This document shows, piece after piece, positions 7,767-13,629 of a stretch of 22,408 bases of DNA. The stretch covers positions 1 through 22,408 of the forward strand of contig JAZNNB010000046.1 of assembly GCA_045580025.1 (NCBI GenBank). Reading direction: 5' to 3'. Every line of letters begins with the position of its first letter. Position 1 is the first letter of the stretch. A program made the position numbers and the translations under genes. A model generated the notes under the pieces. The model searched no databases. It saw only the letters and a list, made by a program, of their open reading frames with translations, and was not told the DNA's origin. This stretch comes from SIG440 sp045580025 (GTDB taxonomy: Bacteria; Bacillota; Clostridia; Monoglobales; Monoglobaceae).

Positions 7767-8897
7767 CTATTCGTTTCTGTATTTTTCAAGGATGTTTTCA
7801 ATTCTCTTTATTGGATTGAGAAGTTCGCTGATTGAATGTTCAGCATTGAGTTCATCGATGAGAAGTGCCACATACTTGCTCATATCAACCTGATGATACC
7901 AAGGCTTTGTAAGAAGCTCAGGCTTTGCGTAAATGAGGTTTGTGGTGAACACACCCTCGATTAAACCTTCTTCATATGCTTTATCAAATCTATCAAAGCC
8001 TTCTGTAAACAAACCAAATGTAGAGAACACAAACACTCTTGCTGCTTTTCTTTTCTTGAGTTCTCTTGAAACATCAATCATTGAATCCCCTGATGAAATC
8101 ATATCATCAACAACAATCACGTTTTTGCCCTCAACATCGCTACCCAAAAATTCATGTGCAACAATAGGATTTTTGCCGTTTACCACCCTTGAATAGTCAC
8201 GGCGCTTATAGAACATTCCAAGTTCCATCTCGAGAACTGAAGAATAATACATACATCTGGTCATTGCGCCCTCGTCAGGAGATATAATCATAGTATTTTC
8301 CTTATTGAGAATTATGTCCTTGTCATATCTGATACAAGCCTTTATCATCTGGTATGTAGGCATTACGTTTTCAAAGCCCTTGAAAGGTATAGCATTCTGA
8401 ACTCTTGGGTCGTGAGCATCAAAGGTAATAATATTATCAACACCGAGGTTTGCAAGCTCCTGAAGTGCCACTGCACAGTCAAGAGACTCTCTTGCTGAGC
8501 GCTTATGCTGACGTCCCTCATAAAGCATTGGCATAATCACTGTAATTCTCTTTGCCTTTCCGCCTATTGCAGAAATAGCACGCTTGAGGTCCTGATAATG
8601 GTCATCAGGGCTCATTGGAATATCAGTTCCATAGAGCTTATATGTTTCGCCGTAATTGAAACAGTCAACTATGATATAAACGTCATATGTTCTTGCAGAA
8701 TGGAGTAGTGTAGCCTTTGCCTCACCTGTTCCAAACCTGGAAATCTTGAGAGGAAGCAAAAACGTTCCATGGTTTTCTATCTCGTCGTCATTGAACTTTT
8801 TGAGATAATAGTCCACTTTCGAGCAAAAGTCTTCACAGCCCGTCATTCCAATAACACCAAGTCTGCCAAGATTGTAGGATTCGATTGTTGATTTCAT
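7767..8897 (-). CDS. prs: Ribose-phosphate pyrophosphokinase (PRPP synthetase), long clostridial form
   Basis: Makes PRPP from ribose-5-phosphate and ATP. At 376 residues it is longer than the usual 310-320, with an extended and divergent N-terminal half. It retains the family landmarks. YEGRQHKRSARES matches the ATP-loop region. SPDEGAMTR corresponds to the substrate-binding SPDxGGxxR motif with one glycine changed to alanine. A flexible-loop segment YKRRDYS follows. The PRPP-binding loop VIVVDDMISSGDSM is intact. AAAGGAG lies eight bases before the ATG, and a consensus promoter sits 42 bp upstream of it. PRPP is a substrate of the neighbouring nicotinate phosphoribosyltransferase. Confidence 0.9.
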   Translation of the reverse strand: MKSTIESYNLGRLGVIGMTGCEDFCSKVDYYLKKFNDDEIENHGTFLLPLKISRFGTGEAKATLLHSARTYDVYIIVDCFNYGETYKLYGTDIPMSPDDHYQDLKRAISAIGGKAKRITVIMPMLYEGRQHKRSARESLDCAVALQELANLGVDNIITFDAHDPRVQNAIPFKGFENVMPTYQMIKACIRYDKDIILNKENTMIISPDEGAMTRCMYYSSVLEMELGMFYKRRDYSRVVNGKNPIVAHEFLGSDVEGKNVIVVDDMISSGDSMIDVSRELKKRKAARVFVFSTFGLFTEGFDRFDKAYEEGLIEGVFTTNLIYAKPELLTKPWYHQVDMSKYVALLIDELNAEHSISELLNPIKRIENILEKYRNE

Positions 8898-8938
8898 TTG
8901 TTTTCTCCTTTGATTGATTGTTTTATGTTTAGATAATT

Positions 8939-8967
8939 ATTATACTTTAAAATTGCGTCTATGTCAA
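8939..8967 (-). promoter_or_regulatory. Consensus sigma-A promoter upstream of prs
   Basis: On the minus strand, TTGACA (8967-8962), exactly 17 bases, then TATAAT (8944-8939). Both hexamers are perfect. It lies between pncB and prs, so prs and the same-strand genes to its left can be transcribed independently of pncB. Confidence 0.9.
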
Positions 8968-8994
8968 TAAATCCTGATTTCAAAATGTCGAATT

Positions 8995-10425
8995 TTAGTT
9001 TTTATATTCTGCCAAAAGCTTGTATTTGATGTTCCATAGCTTTTGTGACAAATCCACATAATATTCATGGGGGTTTTCAAAGCGCTTTACCTCGTCCCAT
9101 ATCTTGTCAAGCTGTTCCTTTGAGTAACCACGAATTTCCTGAAGTGATGGAGATTTATAAACACATTTTCCCTTTTCGAATATAGGAACCTGAAGTTCTA
9201 CCGCTGTGAAATCTGAAATTTTCTTTCTCTTCCACGTATTTTGGGGGTCAAAAATTTCGTATTCTTTTGATGTATCTATTTTCTCTTCCGCCAGAGTAAT
9301 CACATCAGCAATAGCCTTTCCCGTATCATTGGCAAAGAGTCTGTATACCTTTTTGAAACACGGATTTGTGATTTTTGCAATATTTTCACTGACCTTTATT
9401 TTGGGAATTATATCACCATTTTTTTCAAGAGCCACCAGCTTGTAAACACCCCCAAACACCGGCTCTGACCTTGATGTAATAAGTCTTTCACCCACTCCAA
9501 AGGAATCCACGCAAGCACCTTGCTTGAGAATATCCTGAATTATATATTCATCCAAAGAATTTGAAATAACAATTTTCACATCACTGTAGCCCGCATCGTC
9601 AAGCATCGTTCTTGTCTTTTTAGTAAGATATGTGATGTCACCGCTGACAATTCTGACACCCTTTGGGCGAATACCCATAGGCGCAAGAACCTCGTCAAAA
9701 ACTTTTATTGCGTTGGGTACACCAGATTTCAGCACATTGTAAGTATCAACCAGCAATGTGCAATCATTTGGATAAGCAAGAGCATAAGCACGAAAGGCTT
9801 CATATTCACTGTCAAATGACTGAACCCAGCTGTGTGCCATTGTACCCAGTGCCGGAACACCAAAAAGTGCATCGGAAATTGTACACGCAGTCCCTGTTGC
9901 TCCGCCAATATATGCCGCTCTTGCACCGTATATTGCACCACCCGCACCCTGAGCACGCCGTGAGCCAAACTCCATAACAGGTCTGCCCTCTGCCGCACGG
10001 ACAATTCGGCTACACTTGGTAGCAATAAGGCTTTGGTGATTTATAGTAAGAAGCAGCATTGTCTCAATGAACTGCGCCTGAAGAAGAGGACCTCTCACCG
10101 TAAGAATCGGTTCATTTGGGAAAATAGGTGTCCCCTCAGGAATAGCCCATATATCGCATGAAAACTCGAAATTTTCAAGGTAATTCAAAAATTCCTCACA
10201 AAAGAGTTTTTTTCCTCTTAAAAACTCAATATCCTCAGGTGTAAATTTAAGTTCTTCAAGATATTCAATAACCTGCTGAGTTCCTGCCATAATAGCAAAA
10301 CCGGCATTATCTGGAACCTTTCTGAAAAACAAATCAAAGTATGCAATTTCATCCTGCATACCATTTTTGAGGTATCCATTTGCCATGGTTATTTCATAAA
10401 AATCGGTGAGTAAAGTGTAATTCAT
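8995..10425 (-). CDS. pncB: Nicotinate phosphoribosyltransferase
   Basis: Salvages nicotinate with PRPP and ATP to nicotinate mononucleotide, feeding NAD synthesis. At 476 residues it suits the bacterial NAPRTase family. The N-terminus has LLTDFYEITMANGY. EFGSRRAQG lies at 152-160. GTMAHSW (194-200) carries H198, the expected phosphorylated histidine. SGDITYLTKKTR and DSFGVGERL are phosphate- and ligand-binding segments typical of the family. It starts at an ATG with GGAG seven bases upstream and has its own promoter. Its position next to prs links PRPP supply to NAD salvage. Confidence 0.95.
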   Translation of the reverse strand: MNYTLLTDFYEITMANGYLKNGMQDEIAYFDLFFRKVPDNAGFAIMAGTQQVIEYLEELKFTPEDIEFLRGKKLFCEEFLNYLENFEFSCDIWAIPEGTPIFPNEPILTVRGPLLQAQFIETMLLLTINHQSLIATKCSRIVRAAEGRPVMEFGSRRAQGAGGAIYGARAAYIGGATGTACTISDALFGVPALGTMAHSWVQSFDSEYEAFRAYALAYPNDCTLLVDTYNVLKSGVPNAIKVFDEVLAPMGIRPKGVRIVSGDITYLTKKTRTMLDDAGYSDVKIVISNSLDEYIIQDILKQGACVDSFGVGERLITSRSEPVFGGVYKLVALEKNGDIIPKIKVSENIAKITNPCFKKVYRLFANDTGKAIADVITLAEEKIDTSKEYEIFDPQNTWKRKKISDFTAVELQVPIFEKGKCVYKSPSLQEIRGYSKEQLDKIWDEVKRFENPHEYYVDLSQKLWNIKYKLLAEYKN

Positions 10426-10461
10426 AAATCTGCTCCGTAAAATACAAATTTCTACAAACTA

Positions 10462-10490
10462 AGTATACCATTTTAAGAAAGAAATTACAA
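10462..10490 (-). promoter_or_regulatory. Sigma-A-type promoter upstream of pncB
   Basis: On the minus strand, TTGTAA (10490-10485), a 17-base spacer, then TATACT (10467-10462). Each hexamer matches the consensus at four or five positions. The expected transcript starts about 30 bases before the pncB ATG. Confidence 0.65.
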
Positions 10491-10511
10491 GTATTTTTAA
10501 CCTTAAAATAC

Positions 10512-10539
10512 AAAAAAAGACGGTTTATTTTTCACCGCC
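10512..10539 (-). terminator. Rho-independent terminator after ymxH
   Basis: On the minus strand the stem GGCGGT / ACCGTC (six pairs, one G-U) has a nine-base A-rich loop and is followed by seven Ts (10518-10512). It begins right at the ymxH stop and isolates that gene from pncB. Confidence 0.8.
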
Positions 10540-10540
10540 T

Positions 10541-10780
10541 TTATTTCAGTGAATCGATTATAATAATATCATCACCAATTTTTTTAATATTTTCCCACTT
10601 GATTACTATATCGTCTTCTCTACCCAAAAAACCCATCATCCGATAAGCTCCCGGAACAATTATAGCAGTAAGCCGTCCGTCACTTAAATCAATTTCAACA
10701 TCCGACACAAACCCAAGTCGTGCCCCGTCAGTAACATTTATTACCTCTTTTGTTTTCAGTTCATTTATACTGCAATTCAA
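10541..10780 (-). CDS. ymxH: YlmC/YmxH family sporulation protein (PRC-barrel)
   Basis: A 79-residue single PRC-barrel domain protein. The pattern ELKTKEVINVTDGARLGFV, then D-x-E-I-D and the run TAIIVPG, is the YlmC/YmxH signature. The molecular function is unknown; the family is found in endospore-forming Firmicutes. The start is a TTG (10780-10778) preceded by AAAGGAG with seven bases between GGAG and TTG. From memory, this gene follows sigG on the same strand in many Clostridia. Here it is divergent from a truncated sigG, which suggests local rearrangement. Confidence 0.88.
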   Translation of the reverse strand: MNCSINELKTKEVINVTDGARLGFVSDVEIDLSDGRLTAIIVPGAYRMMGFLGREDDIVIKWENIKKIGDDIIIIDSLK

Positions 10781-10853
10781 GGTATCACTCCTTTTCTATT
10801 AAATTTATATACACCTATTTCTTCGCATATTCGAATTTGATACTTAATTTTTT

Positions 10854-10883
10854 GTATACCTTTTCCTTATGTGTGAAATACTT
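10854..10883 (+). promoter_or_regulatory. Predicted sigma-F-type promoter of sigG
   Basis: GTATA at 10854-10858 (sigma-F -35 pattern GYATA), a 15-base spacer, then TGAAATACTT at 10874-10883. The latter matches the -10 pattern GGNRANANTW at all constrained positions except the first G. SigG is a known sigma-F target, so the location makes sense. Transcription would start near 10888-10890, downstream of both ATG codons in the frame. Confidence 0.6.
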
Positions 10884-11222
10884 GTAATGAAAAATATAAA
10901 AAAGGGGCTGATTAAAATTCTAATTAACAAAGTTGAAATCTGCGGGGTAAACACTTCAAAGCTTCCTTGTTTAAGCGAAAAACAAAAACAAGAGCTTTTT
11001 GAAAAAATAAAGAACGGTGACGCAGGCGCCCGCCGTGAGTTTATATACGGAAATCTCAGACTTGTCTTAAGTGTTCTTCAGCGCTTTGGAGGACGAGGTG
11101 AAAACATTGACGACCTTTTTCAGGTGGGTTGTATCGGTCTTATAAAAGCCCTTGACAACTTTGACACCTCACATGGTGTTAAATTTTCTACGTACGCTGT
11201 GCCGATAGGTGTCCTTTGTTGA
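10869..11222 (+). pseudogene. sigG: 5' fragment of sporulation sigma factor SigG, cut in region 2.3/2.4
   Basis: Forespore-specific late sporulation sigma factor, present only as its first third. NKVEICGVNTSKLP is the SigG-specific N-terminal signature. Region 2 follows with GNLRLVLSVLQRF, GENIDDLFQVGCIGLIKALDNFD and KFSTYAVP. Homology stops there: full-length SigG continues M-I-I-G-E-I and has about 260 residues, but here five unrelated codons precede a TGA at 11220. Regions 3 and 4 are missing and do not occur elsewhere in the window. ATGs at 10869 and 10887 lack a ribosome binding site and precede the predicted transcript start. AAAAAGGGG (10899-10907), nine bases before ATT at 10917, suggests a non-canonical ATT start, since homologues begin at this point. 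A recombinase ends 5 bp beyond on the other strand. Confidence 0.88.
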
Positions 11223-11226
11223 AATT

Positions 11227-12585
11227 TTATTTAAACCTGTAATAAATTTCTGTTTTATCTCCTGATACCACTATTTCAGATATGCAATTCTCCACAATAG
11301 TTCGTTTTTCTTTCGGAGTCATATATTCCCAGCTTTCACGCAGAGTGGTAAGCTGTTTTTTTATTTCCTTGTTTCTCTTCGAGATAATATTTTGTTGTTC
11401 TTCGCGTTTGATTTCTTTGTCAATTTCATTGAGCCTTTGTTTTTCATCTTCTATGGTTTCTCTGAGTGTTTCATCATCCGCTTCCGCATAAAGTGAATAA
11501 AGCCTTTTCAGCTTTTCTGTTATCTTTTTTCGATTTTCAGCGAGAATTTCAAGCACAGTTTTTTCCCTTTCACGCTTACCGCCCTGACTTTTTATTGACA
11601 GCGAAAACAAGTCTTCCTTTACAACATTTTCAAGTTCCTCCGCCCACATTCCGGGGTTTTTGCAGTCAGGGTCTTTCACAAGGTGTGGCTTTGTCTTGTC
11701 CTTTGAATAACACACCAGCCTCATCCCTTGTTTCCCCCATCTCTGATATCTCATTTTTGCACCGCAAACGCCACACCGAACGAGACCTGCAAGAAGATTT
11801 TGAGAGTTTCCCTTGAACTTTCCTGACCTCTCCGCCATTCTCTGCATGGTCCGTTCATATGTCTCAAGACTAATGAGGGGCTTGTGTTTTCCCAAAAATT
11901 CTTCACCTTTATAGACAATATACCCTGCATAAGTTTTTCTCGTAAGTATTTGCCTTGCAAGCTTCTCGTACTTTAGTCCAAGCATACGGGAAATAGCATT
12001 TGAAGAATATCCTGAAAGATACAATTCAAACACCTTTACAACCGTCTCAGCATCACTGTTAGGAACAAGAACACCAAGTGTTTCATCATAATCATACCCA
12101 AATGGAATCCTTCCTCCCCCCATCCAGAAGCCTTCTTTGATGCGTTCTTTCATACCCATACTGGTACGTTCTCTTATGTTTTCCCTTTCAAGCTGAGCAA
12201 ATGCAGAAAGTATCCCAAGCATAAGCCTTCCAAGAGGAGTTGATGTATCCATACTTTCATTAAGAGAAACAAAGTCCACTCCGTTTGGATTAAACACATC
12301 CTCAATGAGATAGAGTGTGTCCTTCTGGCTTCTTGACAGTCGGTCAAGCTTATAAACAAGAACGCAACCCACCTTGCCCAGCTTCACATCCTCAATCAGC
12401 CTCTTGAGTTCAGGTCTTTCAATGTTGCTTCCACTGAAACCGCCATCAATATAATAGTCATAATCCTTTATACCCTTTGACACACAGTATGCCGTAAGCA
12501 TCTCCTTTTGAGCATCAATAGAATATCCCTCTTCTCTTTGGGCATCTGTGGAAACACGGATATATATTGCTGCAATTTTCCTCAT
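11227..12585 (-). CDS. Large serine recombinase next to the interrupted sigG
   Basis: Site-specific DNA integrase/excisionase of 452 residues. The resolvase-type catalytic domain (1-150) has YIRVSTDAQ with nucleophile S12 and R10, the KLDRLSR segment (79-85) and the E-helix region GRLMLGILSAFAQLERE. A Recombinase domain follows (about 155-255). A zinc ribbon has C271, C274, C292 and C308, and a coiled-coil region spans about 340-415. All key residues are intact, so the enzyme is probably active. Its stop is 5 bp from the sigG fragment stop, with the two genes convergent. This resembles the position of SpoIVCA beside the sigK 5' part in skin elements. It overlaps the small upstream gene by ATGA. 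I found no confident promoter. Confidence 0.95.
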   Translation of the reverse strand: MRKIAAIYIRVSTDAQREEGYSIDAQKEMLTAYCVSKGIKDYDYYIDGGFSGSNIERPELKRLIEDVKLGKVGCVLVYKLDRLSRSQKDTLYLIEDVFNPNGVDFVSLNESMDTSTPLGRLMLGILSAFAQLERENIRERTSMGMKERIKEGFWMGGGRIPFGYDYDETLGVLVPNSDAETVVKVFELYLSGYSSNAISRMLGLKYEKLARQILTRKTYAGYIVYKGEEFLGKHKPLISLETYERTMQRMAERSGKFKGNSQNLLAGLVRCGVCGAKMRYQRWGKQGMRLVCYSKDKTKPHLVKDPDCKNPGMWAEELENVVKEDLFSLSIKSQGGKREREKTVLEILAENRKKITEKLKRLYSLYAEADDETLRETIEDEKQRLNEIDKEIKREEQQNIISKRNKEIKKQLTTLRESWEYMTPKEKRTIVENCISEIVVSGDKTEIYYRFK

Positions 12586-12746
12586 GCTATATTTCCGTTA
12601 CTCTTTCCTTGATTTTTGTTTATTTCTTTGCTGAGTCTTCTGTTTACATTAGTTATAGTGTTCACAATTTCACCGCTGTCCACTGTGATTTTTTGGGAAA
12701 TCCCACCGTCAATTCGTTTTCCGTTTACATATCTTGTTATTTTCAC
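12582..12746 (-). CDS. Small protein coupled to the recombinase, candidate directionality factor
   Basis: A 54-residue hydrophilic protein with no family I recognise. It starts KITRYVNGKRIDGG, has a Q-K-I-T-V-D segment and ends in a basic, asparagine-rich tail. The frame is open to 12779, but the start is best placed at the GTG at 12746: an AAGGAG lies nine bases upstream, and V-K-I-T is a normal start. Its TGA overlaps the recombinase ATG (ATGA, 12585-12582), so the two are translated together. Small proteins encoded beside serine recombinases include recombination directionality factors, such as the one reported for the C. difficile skin element. That role is only inferred here. Confidence 0.65.
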   Translation of the reverse strand: MKITRYVNGKRIDGGISQKITVDSGEIVNTITNVNRRLSKEINKNQGKSNGNIA

Positions 12747-12791
12747 AAAAATCAACTCCTTATCCCTGAGTATTAACAAAAATACAAAAAG

Positions 12792-12823
12792 AAAAACAGC
12801 CTTTTATTAAAAAGGCTGTTTTT
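12792..12823 (-). terminator. Terminator after the T-box(Leu) operon
   Basis: A perfect 14-bp inverted repeat (AAAAACAGCCTTTT at 12792-12805 and AAAAGGCTGTTTTT at 12810-12823) with a four-base loop lies immediately after the amidohydrolase stop. The arms end in A/T runs on both sides, so it could act in both directions. It separates the metabolic operon from the recombinase unit. Confidence 0.9.
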
Positions 12824-12825
12824 GA

Positions 12826-13629
12826 CTAAATACCAAATAATTTCTTTGCATTTTCGCTGAGAATTTTTCTGTTGTCTTCCTCTGAAAATCCAAGTTTAAG
12901 AAACTTTTTAAGTTCATTCTTTGCACGCCACATAGGATAGTCCGTTCCGAACAAAACTCTGTCAGTGCCATATTTCAAAGTGATTTCTTTAAAATCTGAA
13001 TGGTCAGAAAATTCAAAACTGGATGAACAGTCAACATAAAAATTCTGAAATTGCGCCAATTTTTCTACCGCTTCTTCCCATACCGACCAGCCGCCAAAAT
13101 GCGCACCGATAAACCGAAGATTGGGAAAGTTTTTGAGGACATTCGCCACTCGATCAGGATTTGAAAAGTCATACCTATAATCACCGGTATGCACCAGCAT
13201 AACCAAATCTTTTTCTTCGCAGATTTCATACATTTTGAAAATTTTCTCGCCGTCAAGCTGAAATCTTTGAATATCCGGATGAAGCTTCACACCCTTTAGC
13301 CCAAGATGGATTATGTGGTTTATATCCCCCAAAATGTCTTGACTGTCAGGATGGAGTGTGCCGAGTCCGGTCAAAAAACCGTCACTTTCCTCTACCTCAC
13401 CGGCAATAAATTCATTTATGCTTTTCACCTGATGGGCGGTTGTCGCCACAGACTGAACAATGGCGTGATCCACACCATCTTTCTTGCAAACTTTTTCGAG
13501 GTCCTTGACCGTCCCCTTGCCAAAACCCTTGACACCATAAAAGGCATCCGTTGCCCCTGCAGCCTTTGCCGCAATCTTTTCGGGGTAGATATGACAATGA
13601 GCATCAATAACCTGATAACCTTTGTACAT
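12826..13629 (-). CDS. Metal-dependent amidohydrolase (amidohydrolase_2 / ACMSD-like)
   Basis: A 267-residue TIM-barrel hydrolase or decarboxylase of the amidohydrolase superfamily. The first metal-binding motif is H11-C-H13. KLHPD (116-120) follows, then HTGD with H148, GAHFGG with H178 and FGTDYPM with D231, giving a complete set of putative metal and base residues. PF04909 relatives include hydrolases and decarboxylases such as ACMSD and gamma-resorcylate decarboxylase, so the substrate cannot be assigned. It is the last gene of the T-box(Leu) operon and its ATG abuts the stop of the ligase fusion gene. An active metal enzyme beside a catalytically degenerate LeuA-like protein is notable. 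Confidence 0.82.
   Translation of the reverse strand: MYKGYQVIDAHCHIYPEKIAAKAAGATDAFYGVKGFGKGTVKDLEKVCKKDGVDHAIVQSVATTAHQVKSINEFIAGEVEESDGFLTGLGTLHPDSQDILGDINHIIHLGLKGVKLHPDIQRFQLDGEKIFKMYEICEEKDLVMLVHTGDYRYDFSNPDRVANVLKNFPNLRFIGAHFGGWSVWEEAVEKLAQFQNFYVDCSSSFEFSDHSDFKEITLKYGTDRVLFGTDYPMWRAKNELKKFLKLGFSEEDNRKILSENAKKLFGI

Noticed and set aside
11227..12585. Recombinase acting as a simple DNA invertase on a local promoter.
   Set aside because: No flanking inverted repeats were seen around a promoter, and the protein is the large integrase form with zinc ribbon and coiled coil rather than a short invertase.
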